IMG/VR virus record: IMGVR_UViG_3300026484_000284
Coordinates: 64,001 to 101,859 of that record
Direction: 5' to 3' (one strand)
DNA: 37,859 nucleotides
Source: a virus
Position 1 is the stretch's first letter. Each line of letters starts with the position of its first letter. This document shows, piece after piece, positions 15,441-22,891 of this stretch. The position numbers and the translations under genes were made by a program. A model generated the notes under the pieces. That model had not been told where the DNA came from, did no database searches, and saw only the letters and a program-made list of their open reading frames with translations.

Positions 15441-15697
15441 TACATACTCTTATAAATTTTATAATGATTTCCATTATTTGTGGCGTTATCGATTATGAAC
15501 TTAACAACTTCAAGGACTGTATTGAATTCTCTATCTGGTATATGGTAATTCCAAGTTGTGTCATTTGAGTATCTAAACTTCACTACATACTTTCCACTTT
15601 GATTTTGTAGATTGACTTTTCTTGAAATTTTAATATAACATCTTAAACCGTCAGGTGTAACAAATTCAGTATAACCTTTCTTACATTTTTCAATCAT
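15440..15697 (-). CDS. Hypothetical protein, 85 aa
   Basis: Not recognised. It is basic and predicted mostly beta (GYTEFVTPDGLRCYIKIS, GKYVVKFRYSN), ending in a helix. The AAGGAGATAAA before its ATG is strong. It is the first gene behind the promoter at 15734-15762 and overlaps the phosphoesterase ATG by one base. Confidence 0.72.
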   Translation of the reverse strand: MIEKCKKGYTEFVTPDGLRCYIKISRKVNLQNQSGKYVVKFRYSNDTTWNYHIPDREFNTVLEVVKFIIDNATNNGNHYKIYKSM

Positions 15698-15733
15698 TTT
15701 ATCTCCTTATTTTATTTTTATATATTTTTTATA

Positions 15734-15762
15734 ATTATAATTTATTTTTAATAAAAAATTAA
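15734..15762 (-). promoter_or_regulatory. Promoter of the GTTAAT class
   Basis: TATAAT (15734-15739), a 17-base spacer and TTAATT (15757-15762), preceded by G, on the minus strand precede the 85-residue gene. Confidence 0.6.
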
Positions 15763-15763
15763 C

Positions 15764-16612
15764 TTATTCTGGACATTCAAACTTAAACATCTCTTTCCAT
15801 TTCACTTCTGGGTCTATTGCTTTTCCATCAGCAAAATAGCAAGTCACGATTCCTGTGTCTGGGTCAAGTTTCGCATATTTTTGATTAAATCTCTTTTCTG
15901 TAAATAACCCTAAACTATCATTATGGATAATTATCTTAATCTTAAATTTCTTTGATGATTTAATCGTAAATTTAAAATCTTCATTATACCTATCTATAAA
16001 AACTTTATAAAAAGGATAGTCAGGTAAAGTCGGTAAAACAACCTCAACAGGTGGTGGGGGTGGTAACAATGGATCTGGTGGAACGGGATTTGGGTCAGGG
16101 ACGATACCTAATAAAATCAAAATATCGTCTTCCACTCCTTTTGCTTCAGGTAAAAATTTATTATAGAATGCTTCAATATCTCTTATTTTAACTTTTGAAG
16201 TGAAATTGACAGTTACTTCTTTTTCGATGTAACCCTTAGGAGGAACATATTGTGAATAATCTTTATCATAAGGCATAGGGAAAGCACTTATTGGTGGGAA
16301 TTTCGCTTCTTTTTTGATGATTGGGTCACCTTCAACTTTACCACCGATTTCTCCTGTCTTAGTGTCGTTGAATTGTAGGCCTTCTACATCAATTTGAGCA
16401 TTGTACTCGTGAGAAACTTCCTCAAAGTATTCTTCCATTCCATCTTCAAATATAGTTTTACAATAATTTATAAATGACTTAAAATTACACCCAGTCATAA
16501 TGTTTTTACCACTTGGGGATTGAATGTATTCATTATCAATCCATTTATGATGTGCAACTTTTAAAGGAGTTTTAAAGAATTGATTTAATACCATTTTATC
16601 CATTATTAACAT
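15764..16612 (-). CDS. PAAR-linked protein with proline-rich linker, up to 282 aa
   Basis: Not recognised. The N-terminal half is aromatic and acidic, the middle holds a proline-rich linker (about residues 175-190, with repeated PDP and PPPP), and the C-terminal ~90 residues look like a beta domain. The start is uncertain: ATGs at 16612, 16603 and 16594 are all in frame around the PAAR stop, and the last directly follows it. The close link to the PAAR tip gene suggests a baseplate or spike-associated part or cargo. Confidence 0.7.
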   Translation of the reverse strand: MLIMDKMVLNQFFKTPLKVAHHKWIDNEYIQSPSGKNIMTGCNFKSFINYCKTIFEDGMEEYFEEVSHEYNAQIDVEGLQFNDTKTGEIGGKVEGDPIIKKEAKFPPISAFPMPYDKDYSQYVPPKGYIEKEVTVNFTSKVKIRDIEAFYNKFLPEAKGVEDDILILLGIVPDPNPVPPDPLLPPPPPVEVVLPTLPDYPFYKVFIDRYNEDFKFTIKSSKKFKIKIIIHNDSLGLFTEKRFNQKYAKLDPDTGIVTCYFADGKAIDPEVKWKEMFKFECPE

Positions 16613-16886
16613 TAGGACTACCTTTTGCTAAAGCACCACCACAATCTATTGGGTCTCCAATTCTTGCGACAGGTTTCCCTTCTACAAACAAGTTACCACT
16701 ACCAGCAGCAATTTTTCTTGGGTGTTTTTTAGCAGGACAAGAACCAGCGTGAGGTTCTAAGTCGTCACCTAATCTGGCAACAGGTTTTCCATTTATGAAA
16801 ACACTCCCTGCTCCTGAAATTACATTCGTTGTGGGAAAACATCCGTGCCCTGTACCTGCATCCCCAATGGTTGAAATTGGTGGCAT
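16596..16886 (-). CDS. 5.4: PAAR-motif spike-tip protein (gp5.4-like), 96 aa
   Basis: The protein begins PPISTIGDAGTGHGCFP and contains two PAAR-type repeats, GSVFINGKPVARLGD and GNLFVEGKPVARIGD, with conserved His and Cys residues (HGC, HAGSC, DCGG) that bind a metal at the cone tip. PAAR proteins cap the central spike of T4-like baseplates and type VI secretion systems and sharpen the puncture point. The length is typical. Its start directly touches the stop of the upstream gene. The gp5 spike itself is not in this window. Confidence 0.88.
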   Translation of the reverse strand: MPPISTIGDAGTGHGCFPTTNVISGAGSVFINGKPVARLGDDLEPHAGSCPAKKHPRKIAAGSGNLFVEGKPVARIGDPIDCGGALAKGSPNVNNG

Positions 16887-17245
16887 TACACTTCCACAAA
16901 CCCAATGTGCTCAAACACATTGATTTTTTCAACTTTACCATCTTTTTCAATTTCTTTACTAACTCTTTTGCTGAATGAATACACAGGTTTTAAGTCGTGT
17001 CTTTTTAATTCCTTTTCCAAAACACCCATAAAGTATGGTGCTCCACCGATTAGGACTTTATCTATCCCATAAGTAATTGCTAAAACAGATAAGTACTCTG
17101 CTCTTTTTGTCATTTCTTCAAGTGTAGGGGCATCTTCAAAAGTCAATAATGATTTAACAGTTTCTTTTTCTGTCGGTTCGAAAACCCCTGCTGCTTTTTG
17201 TGATTCAGTCGCATTATGCTGTGTAAGGTTTAAAATGTTTTTCAT
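16886..17245 (-). CDS. Conserved NLTQH-type protein, 119 aa
   Basis: The ATG at 17243-17245 is chosen because it follows AAAGGAGTTTTT and the promoter at 17285-17313; the frame is open further but that would cross the promoter. The protein starts MKNILNLTQHNATESQKAAG and later has a GGAPYFMGVLE stretch and a FEHIGFVEV end. I have the impression of a widespread phage/bacterial small family with this start, but cannot name its function. A compact alpha/beta fold with a nucleotide-like binding loop (LIGGAPY) is possible. Confidence 0.75.
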   Translation of the reverse strand: MKNILNLTQHNATESQKAAGVFEPTEKETVKSLLTFEDAPTLEEMTKRAEYLSVLAITYGIDKVLIGGAPYFMGVLEKELKRHDLKPVYSFSKRVSKEIEKDGKVEKINVFEHIGFVEV

Positions 17246-17284
17246 AAAAACTCCTTTTTTATATTCATGTGATTTTGTATTATA

Positions 17285-17313
17285 ATTATAACTAAAAGAA
17301 AATAAAAAGTCAA
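17285..17313 (-). promoter_or_regulatory. Sigma70-type promoter (TTGACT class)
   Basis: TTGACT (17308-17313), a 17-base spacer and TATAAT (17285-17290) on the minus strand precede the NLTQH-type gene, fixing its start at 17245. Confidence 0.78.
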
Positions 17314-17328
17314 GTAAAATTAGACTTT

Positions 17329-17589
17329 TTATAAAAATTTTATTGGGATGCCTATCTCTTTTTCTAATTCGTGTTTTTTGATAATTGACCACAATTTATT
17401 TGACTTTTTTAAAAAATCGTAACTTCTAATTTTCGGGGCATTTACTTCAATTCCTTCAGCAACTTTTTTTTCAATTTCTTCAAGTGATTTTATATTTTGA
17501 TGAAAATAATCAATTTGTAAAAAATTTTTAATGAAAGCACCTTTGGATTCATTTTCCGGGCAAACTAAATAATCTAATTTTAACATCAT
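17329..17589 (-). CDS. Hypothetical protein, 86 aa
   Basis: Not recognised. It is a small helical basic protein (MMLKLDYLVCPENESKG start), mostly charged helices in the C-terminal two-thirds. Its ATG overlaps the upstream TGA (ATGA). It closes the 21642-17329 operon just before the next promoter. Confidence 0.68.
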   Translation of the reverse strand: MMLKLDYLVCPENESKGAFIKNFLQIDYFHQNIKSLEEIEKKVAEGIEVNAPKIRSYDFLKKSNKLWSIIKKHELEKEIGIPIKFL

Positions 17590-18059
17590 TTATCCTTGAA
17601 ATACTTACAAATTTCATCTTTAAGGTTTTTATAATCCTTATCACTCAATTTAATTGACTTGCTTTTTTTATCATAATTTTTGGGTTTTGAAATTATTATC
17701 GAGGAAATGTATCCATTGTCTTTTGTAACGACTACATTTTCAAAGAACACTTTATAACCTATGTCGAATAAAAATTCTGTATTCCCAAATAATTTTGCTT
17801 CAAGTAACCCTTGGAATTTATCATCTATTTTACAATCACTCAAATCCATTGTCATTACGGACATTTCACTTTCTGTAAATCCAAGAGTATCTTGAACATT
17901 TTTTAAGAATCTTTTATTTACCATAAAGGCAGTATAAGTGTTTTTATCACTTTCCTTGTTTGTAACAATTTGCATAACTTCAAATCCTCTTCTAATATAC
18001 GAAGCAACTAAATTCGCCAATGCCCTTGACGACTTTGCTTGAAGGTCATAGATTAACAT
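17586..18059 (-). CDS. Hypothetical protein, 157 aa
   Basis: The start is placed at ATG 18057-18059, seven bases after AAAAGGA; an in-frame TTG two codons earlier overlaps the upstream gene. It begins MLIYDLQAKSSRALANLV and seems to be an alpha/beta domain with a C-terminal Lys-rich tail. It is not recognised. It is translationally coupled to its neighbours on both sides. Confidence 0.7.
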   Translation of the reverse strand: MLIYDLQAKSSRALANLVASYIRRGFEVMQIVTNKESDKNTYTAFMVNKRFLKNVQDTLGFTESEMSVMTMDLSDCKIDDKFQGLLEAKLFGNTEFLFDIGYKVFFENVVVTKDNGYISSIIISKPKNYDKKSKSIKLSDKDYKNLKDEICKYFKDK

Positions 18060-18061
18060 TT

Positions 18062-20578
18062 TCAATCCTTTTTTAATTTATTAAAAAATTTCATTATTGA
18101 AGAATTCAACTTATAAGATTTACCGTATCGTTTATAACCTATCAACCTTAAAAATTTCTTAAATCTTTCATTCTTTAATTCTTTTTCAGAATATTTATCT
18201 TTAAGTTGTATTGACTTAAATTGACTTATCAACTCTAAGTTATGTATATAACTTTTATTGAGATTGTTTGCTAAACTATAAGCAATTAAGTTTTTGATAT
18301 TATCATTTAAGAACATTTTAAGGTAATTGAATTTCATAAGAATTTTTTTATCTCTTTTACTTATATTTAATAATTCAATTATCTCTTCTTTATTAAGTTC
18401 TATAAAAATCTTGTTTATTGATTTATAAAATTCATTATAATCTGTTTCAAGTTTTAAATCAAATTCAAAAGTCGATAAATCTTTTAAGACTTCAATTTTT
18501 TCTTTAAATTCTTTTTCTTCTTCTTGTTTTAAAGTTTCCCTAATTTGTTTCAAGTCATATTTTTTAGATATGGTATCAATTTCAATAGTTTTATTTTCAA
18601 ATTGTTCTTTTAGCAAAATTTCAAAAGTTAAAAGTGGGTTGGTATTGAATAAATTTTCCATATAAATTTTTTTAAGTGTCCATTTACCAAACTTGCTTAG
18701 TTTTAAATTCGCATAAGAATCAAACTCAACGAATAATGAATTCTTAACAAGGTACTTGTCAAGTTTTTTAATAATATCACTTTCCAATTCCTCGTAATCT
18801 ATTATCCTATTAAATCGTTTATTCTTTAAGTAAAAATGAATATTCTTTGCTTGTCTATTTCTTTTGACTTGCTGTAATGAATTTATAACACTACCTGTCC
18901 CATCCGAAAAATGAAAATGATGATAAGAGTGGTTCAATATATTTATCCCAACTGTTATTGTAGGAGTATATATTAACAAATCCCACTCACTATGTTTGTC
19001 TTTTTTGAAAAACTCACTATAATCCTTATCCGTTTCACTTGTTATGCAAACAACATTAAAGTCCTTTTCAAAAATTTTTTTAATGATTTTAGCATAACTT
19101 TTATTTGTAGTTGATAAGGTGACTTTTCCATTTTTATTTTTTAAAGTGGATTCAATGGTATAGATGAACTCATCTAACTCCTTATAAACATAAAGGTTTG
19201 TTTTATCTCTATAAAAATTCTCATAATACTCTATATTTTTTCTGTTAATAAATTCAACTTCTATACCCGTTAAAAATGCATCCATAATCAATAAAGGTTT
19301 TTTAAATTTTTGTAATATATAAAAAAATTTTAGATTATTATAACTACCATAATCCCCCAAATTAGATTGACTATGTTCCACAAGTGATAAAAATTCATCA
19401 ACTATAAAAAAATCAAACTGCTTTAAATCATACTTATATAAAGATTCAAATTGGCATATTAAACTATCTCCTTCAAAATACTTATCTTGATTATATAGTT
19501 TAAAATGAGGAAATTTTTCTTTATATTCTTTCGCAAGTGTTACCCTATTTGTAATTATTAAACATTTTTTATCTTTTTCCAAGTGTTTTATAAAATTAGT
19601 TTTACCCGTCCCCATTGCTGATTTTACAAAAATAACTTTATCTTCTTCCAACTCAATTTTCCCAAAAGTGTTTTCGAGAGTTTCAATATCTATATACCTT
19701 TGATTAAACACTTTTTTATTTTGAATAGGTGAAAAAATTTTATCTTGAAATTCATTTAAAATTCTTTTTTGATTATATTCTTTAAACTCTTTTGTGTTTT
19801 TTATCAAATCAAAAATTGAGAATGACTTTGACTTGTTAAAATGGTGGCAAAATTGTGGAGAATTTTTATAAATAAAGTATCCACCTTTTGTTTTTTCTTT
19901 TGGATGCTGTAAATTTATCAAGTCTTCTTTTTCTGATTTTATATTATAACCTAAATTTTCATATGTCCTTAAACATAAAGATAAGAGTGAATTATCGAAA
20001 TTTGAAACTTCAATCTTACTTTCTTCATAATAAAAATCTAAAACATTTCCACCCTTAAATGTAATTATTTCATTCTCTTTAAATGTCGGTGCTTGAACGG
20101 AACTTATTCTTATTGAAGAATAATCGACTTTACAATAATCATTAATCAAGTGTTTAACATAATCTAATGCTTTTGTTCTACTAATAAAATTATTGTTACC
20201 AATAAATTCTATAACACCTTTCATATTAAAATTATCTACACCATTATAACTTCTACTCTCCCATAATGAAAAATTAAAATTATTTTTTTGTAAAATTTCA
20301 ATAATATAATCACGATTGAAAGCATTTTTAACTTCATCAAAATCTACAATTATGAAACTGAATTCCTTACATAAAAACTTTTCCATTTCATAATTGTTCC
20401 TTTTTGAAATTGTTCCGTCTTCGGAAAAATTAAAACAACCATTTAACATCCAAAATTCTGAATTGACTTTATAAAAGTACTCTAATGGAATGTCTTTTGT
20501 ATAAAATAAAAATTCGTTGTCTTCATTACCTAACGGATGTTTGCCTATGCCTTCAGACCTGAAAAATGATAATAACAT
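18062..20578 (-). CDS. Putative primase-helicase: SF2 helicase of UL9/origin-binding type, 838 aa
   Basis: The N-terminal ~280 residues may hold an archaeo-eukaryotic-primase-like domain: an IIVDFDEV strand at 76-83 (the hydrophobic-Asp-x-Asp type) and a basic, Cys/His-containing segment near 232-255. The helicase part has a Walker A loop KSAMGTGKT (319-327), an IVDEF motif II (392-396), a motif TVGINILNHSYHHFHFSDG and QQVKRNRQ in the motif V/VI region. The GTGKT and VDEF pattern resembles the herpesvirus UL9/origin-binding group found in phages. The protein likely unwinds DNA at replication start and may prime synthesis. It is in an operon with a Cas4-like nuclease and precedes small genes. 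The primase assignment is weak. Confidence 0.65.
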   Translation of the reverse strand: MLLSFFRSEGIGKHPLGNEDNEFLFYTKDIPLEYFYKVNSEFWMLNGCFNFSEDGTISKRNNYEMEKFLCKEFSFIIVDFDEVKNAFNRDYIIEILQKNNFNFSLWESRSYNGVDNFNMKGVIEFIGNNNFISRTKALDYVKHLINDYCKVDYSSIRISSVQAPTFKENEIITFKGGNVLDFYYEESKIEVSNFDNSLLSLCLRTYENLGYNIKSEKEDLINLQHPKEKTKGGYFIYKNSPQFCHHFNKSKSFSIFDLIKNTKEFKEYNQKRILNEFQDKIFSPIQNKKVFNQRYIDIETLENTFGKIELEEDKVIFVKSAMGTGKTNFIKHLEKDKKCLIITNRVTLAKEYKEKFPHFKLYNQDKYFEGDSLICQFESLYKYDLKQFDFFIVDEFLSLVEHSQSNLGDYGSYNNLKFFYILQKFKKPLLIMDAFLTGIEVEFINRKNIEYYENFYRDKTNLYVYKELDEFIYTIESTLKNKNGKVTLSTTNKSYAKIIKKIFEKDFNVVCITSETDKDYSEFFKKDKHSEWDLLIYTPTITVGINILNHSYHHFHFSDGTGSVINSLQQVKRNRQAKNIHFYLKNKRFNRIIDYEELESDIIKKLDKYLVKNSLFVEFDSYANLKLSKFGKWTLKKIYMENLFNTNPLLTFEILLKEQFENKTIEIDTISKKYDLKQIRETLKQEEEKEFKEKIEVLKDLSTFEFDLKLETDYNEFYKSINKIFIELNKEEIIELLNISKRDKKILMKFNYLKMFLNDNIKNLIAYSLANNLNKSYIHNLELISQFKSIQLKDKYSEKELKNERFKKFLRLIGYKRYGKSYKLNSSIMKFFNKLKKD

Positions 20579-20587
20579 TTTTTCTCC

Positions 20588-21343
20588 TTAAAATATATCC
20601 AACTCCATTATAGGAGTGTCAGCATTTCCATCGCATAAATTATGCTCAAAATAAGGACACCAATTACAAAATGTATCCTTCTTAGGAAAAGATTTTGTAG
20701 TTTCAATGGTATTTATAACCTTTTTAACTTCATCTTGAATTTTTTGTTTTTCTGATTTATCAAATTCAAATATTATATTCTTATTATGCTCAATAAATTC
20801 AAAATAAAGTTTTGCTTTTCCAGCAGGAAATAATGATAATGCCACAAGATAATAAATATACAATTGGATCTTATCTTGATTTTCATTAAATCTCCCTGTT
20901 TTGTGGTCTGTAATATAAACAATTTTTTCGTTTTTATCATAATACATTAAATCTATGAACCCTATTATATCAGACTCATAATTGTAATCTTTCACTTCTA
21001 AGGTATCAATATCAAGTCCAAACCCCATTTCTATAAATAATTCATTTCTTGATTTATAGTCTTGAATAGTATTGTTTTTTAAAATTTTTTTAAGTTGCTT
21101 AAATAACATTGACTTTTCTTCGCCTTGATAAACCTTAAATTCAAAATCAGCAATTTTTTTGATTTCGTCTTTCAAATAAAGTTCTATTCCTTTATGTAAA
21201 AATGACCCCTTTTCTAAACTCCTATTCATTACGAATGGAGTTTTGATTTTATCAATGTATTGGAGTTTGAACCTATGAGGACAATTCTTATAGGTGTTTA
21301 TTTTTGAATAACTATAAGGCGAAAATTTTAAGTCCATTTTCAT
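20588..21343 (-). CDS. Cas4/RecB-family PD-(D/E)XK nuclease with Fe-S site, 251 aa
   Basis: The start motif YSKINTYKNCPHRFKL has Cys21, and the C-terminal FCNWCPYFEHNLC carries Cys226, Cys229 and Cys237, the four ligands expected for a 4Fe-4S cluster as in Cas4 and AddB. Nuclease motifs lie between: His in LHKG near 50, the Asp of FIDLMYYD near 131, DHKTG near 146 (Asp-His-Lys in place of Glu-x-Lys) and a QxxxY motif (QLYIYYL) near 160. This is a PDDEXK_1-type exonuclease. It likely processes DNA ends in replication, recombination or host DNA degradation. No CRISPR array or other cas gene is near, so a CRISPR role is unlikely. Confidence 0.85.
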   Translation of the reverse strand: MKMDLKFSPYSYSKINTYKNCPHRFKLQYIDKIKTPFVMNRSLEKGSFLHKGIELYLKDEIKKIADFEFKVYQGEEKSMLFKQLKKILKNNTIQDYKSRNELFIEMGFGLDIDTLEVKDYNYESDIIGFIDLMYYDKNEKIVYITDHKTGRFNENQDKIQLYIYYLVALSLFPAGKAKLYFEFIEHNKNIIFEFDKSEKQKIQDEVKKVINTIETTKSFPKKDTFCNWCPYFEHNLCDGNADTPIMELDIF

Positions 21344-21642
21344 TCGCCTAAAAGTTTATTTGCTAAATTTTGCACATTGTCATCCTCTTCAAATCTTCTC
21401 GCAAATAACTCTGCTTCACTATCAATAGGTTTTAGTTGTTCTTTAATTTTTTGTTTAATCATTGACAATGCTTTATTAAAATTTTTAACTGTTATACCTT
21501 CGTCTTTTAGTTCATCTTTAATTGCTTTAATGTCCATTTTTAAGTCTTTTATTTCATTTTCAAGACTTAAAACCCTAATAGCACCACTTATTGCTTTTTG
21601 AATGTCTTCTTCTTCTGTTGAAACGATTTTTTCTTTAATCAT
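21340..21642 (-). CDS. dsbA: DsbA-like double-stranded-DNA-binding protein, 100 aa
   Basis: The middle (LENEIKDLKMDIKAIKDEL, then TVKNFNKALSMIKQ) is a helical pair resembling T4 DsbA, a small DNA-binding protein linked to late promoters, and also broadly resembling the GapR/DUF2312 helical fold. The Glu-rich C-terminal part (EAELFARRFEED) fits DsbA too. The match is from memory of the pattern only. It is the first gene after the promoter at 21681-21709 and overlaps the nuclease gene by ATGA. Confidence 0.55.
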   Translation of the reverse strand: MIKEKIVSTEEEDIQKAISGAIRVLSLENEIKDLKMDIKAIKDELKDEGITVKNFNKALSMIKQKIKEQLKPIDSEAELFARRFEEDDNVQNLANKLLGE

Positions 21643-21664
21643 CTTATCTCCTTGTTTTTTAATT

Positions 21665-21672
21665 TATAAATG
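21665..21672 (+). promoter_or_regulatory. Possible T4-late-type promoter for gp4
   Basis: TATAAATG on the plus strand matches the T4 late -10 sequence TATAAATA at seven of eight bases and lies 67 bases before the gp4 ATG. Late expression would suit a head protein. In DNA this AT-rich the match could be chance. Confidence 0.3.
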
Positions 21673-21680
21673 ATTTTATA

Positions 21681-21709
21681 ATTATAATAAAAAATCACTT
21701 GTAAATTAA
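21681..21709 (-). promoter_or_regulatory. Promoter of the GTTAAT class
   Basis: TATAAT (21681-21686), a 17-base spacer and TTAATT (21704-21709), preceded by G, drive the 21642-17329 operon. The site lies in the short region divergent from gp4. Confidence 0.6.
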
Positions 21710-21738
21710 CATTGTTAAATAATTTAAAAGGACTTAAA

Positions 21739-22230
21739 ATGTCTTATGGGAACATTTATTTAAAACTTAAAAATCAATATAAACATTTAAGCACTTCTTC
21801 AAAAGTGAAGAATCATCATACAACTACAAAAAAAACTAAACGAGGTCACCTTTATGGCGATTTTGTTCCTGTAAATGAAGATAAATTTATCATAGTTAAA
21901 AACAAACAAAATGGTGGTAAAATAAAATATCGTTCTTCTTGGGAAAAGAAATTTCTCGAATGGTGTGATTCAAATCCCAATGTTACCAAAATAATTTCTG
22001 AAGGTGTAAAAATACCTTATTATTTTGATGGAAAAGATAGAAATTACTATCCAGATTTTGTTATAAATTTTAAAAATGAAGTTTTACTTCTTGAAATAAA
22101 ACCAGCAAGTCAAGTTGATGACCCTATAAACATTGCTAAATTTGAAGCAGCAAAAAAATTTGCTGAAACAAGAAAAATAAAGTTTTTAATTCTTACAGAA
22201 AACGAATTAAAAAACCTTATTAAATCATAA
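21739..22230 (+). CDS. 4: Head-completion nuclease-like protein gp4, 163 aa
   Basis: The ATG at 21739 follows AAAAGGACTTAAA. The protein has YRSSWEKKFLEWCDSNPNV, PYYFDGKDRNYYPDF and LLLEIKP in order, which is the TnsA-like nuclease core of T4 gp4: a Glu in the WE-K helix, Asp in PDF and Glu-x-Lys in LEIKP. The C-terminal FEAAKKFAETRKIKFLILTE also fits gp4. In T4, gp4 finishes packaged heads before tail joining. It is one of only two plus-strand genes here, flanked by minus-strand operons, and overlaps the zinc-ribbon gene tail to tail by six bases. Confidence 0.88.
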   Translation: MSYGNIYLKLKNQYKHLSTSSKVKNHHTTTKKTKRGHLYGDFVPVNEDKFIIVKNKQNGGKIKYRSSWEKKFLEWCDSNPNVTKIISEGVKIPYYFDGKDRNYYPDFVINFKNEVLLLEIKPASQVDDPINIAKFEAAKKFAETRKIKFLILTENELKNLIKS

Positions 22231-22419
22231 CATCGCCATATTCCCTTCAACCATAACATCTAACGATTGAGTTGAACTTTGAGCATCGTTCAATGATGTT
22301 AGATTAGGTGTTCTTTGTTTTCCATTTTCTGTTGTTTTTGTTATATTCAACCCACACTTTGGACAAACCATTGCTTTACCCATATCATTCATTGTAGATT
22401 TACATCTTGGACAAGTCAT
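22225..22419 (-). CDS. Zinc-ribbon protein, 64 aa
   Basis: CPRC near the N-terminus and CPKC near residue 19 form a four-Cys zinc ribbon, followed by a polar Ser/Thr/Gln-rich tail. Such mini-ribbons occur in transcription or RNA-binding factors. A second, related ribbon is encoded two genes upstream at 22693-22872. The ATG overlaps the upstream stop (ATGA) and the 3' end overlaps gp4 convergently. Confidence 0.75.
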   Translation of the reverse strand: MTCPRCKSTMNDMGKAMVCPKCGLNITKTTENGKQRTPNLTSLNDAQSSTQSLDVMVEGNMAML

Positions 22420-22658
22420 TTAATCTCCTTTATAAAATTTTTAATTTTGTCTTTAAATTCACTTTTTTTAACACTTGAAACTGTATCAATCGAAAACCCT
22501 ATAATTTCGTTTTCATAAGTTTTTAATCTACAATCATACACTTCTTCAAAATGTTCAGAAATCTTATCTGCCATTTCAAACATTCTATCTTCGTCATCAT
22601 TGAAACCTATAAAAACTTCTGATATATTCATTCTTTCTAAGATATTTTTTAAAGACAT
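22416..22658 (-). CDS. Hypothetical protein, 80 aa
   Basis: Not recognised. It is acidic at the start (MSLKNILERMNISEVFIGF, then DDEDR), then basic, ending in a helical Lys-rich tail. It lies between the two zinc-ribbon genes and overlaps the second by ATGA, so the three may act together. Confidence 0.7.
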   Translation of the reverse strand: MSLKNILERMNISEVFIGFNDDEDRMFEMADKISEHFEEVYDCRLKTYENEIIGFSIDTVSSVKKSEFKDKIKNFIKEIK

Positions 22659-22692
22659 ATTCTTCCTTTTTTAAGTGGTAACTATATCATAA

Positions 22693-22872
22693 TTAGGCAA
22701 AAGAACCTAATTCAAACTTTTTACCTTGTCTAAGATTATCAACCTTTTCATTTTTTATTTTTTTCTTTTTAAGGTCAATCTCGGCACCAACATTGAAACC
22801 ACAAGCAGGACAGGTCATAATGCTACCATTTGAGAACATTTCTGTCTTACATTTCGGGCATTTTAAATTCAT
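22693..22872 (-). CDS. Zinc-ribbon protein, 59 aa
   Basis: The ATG at 22870-22872 follows AAAAAGGATTCAT. The protein starts MNLKCPKCKTEMFSNG and continues MTCPACGFNVG, giving two CPxC pairs of a zinc ribbon, then a Lys-rich basic tail. It is a relative of the protein at 22225-22419. It lies 19 bases downstream of the repeat protein, in the same transcript. Confidence 0.78.
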   Translation of the reverse strand: MNLKCPKCKTEMFSNGSIMTCPACGFNVGAEIDLKKKKIKNEKVDNLRQGKKFELGSFA

Positions 22873-22891
22873 ATGAATCCTTTTTAAGTAT

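Noticed and set aside
16765-16950. Second minus-strand frame over the PAAR gene
   Set aside because: It overlaps the PAAR gene in another frame; the PAAR reading is supported by motif and spacing.
16886-17392. Longer version of the NLTQH-type protein
   Set aside because: The upstream extension crosses the promoter at 17285-17313 and lacks a ribosome site; the ATG at 17245 has one.
20588-21343. Cas4-like nuclease as part of a CRISPR system
   Set aside because: No array or other cas gene is visible; RecB/Cas4-type nucleases are common in phages by themselves.
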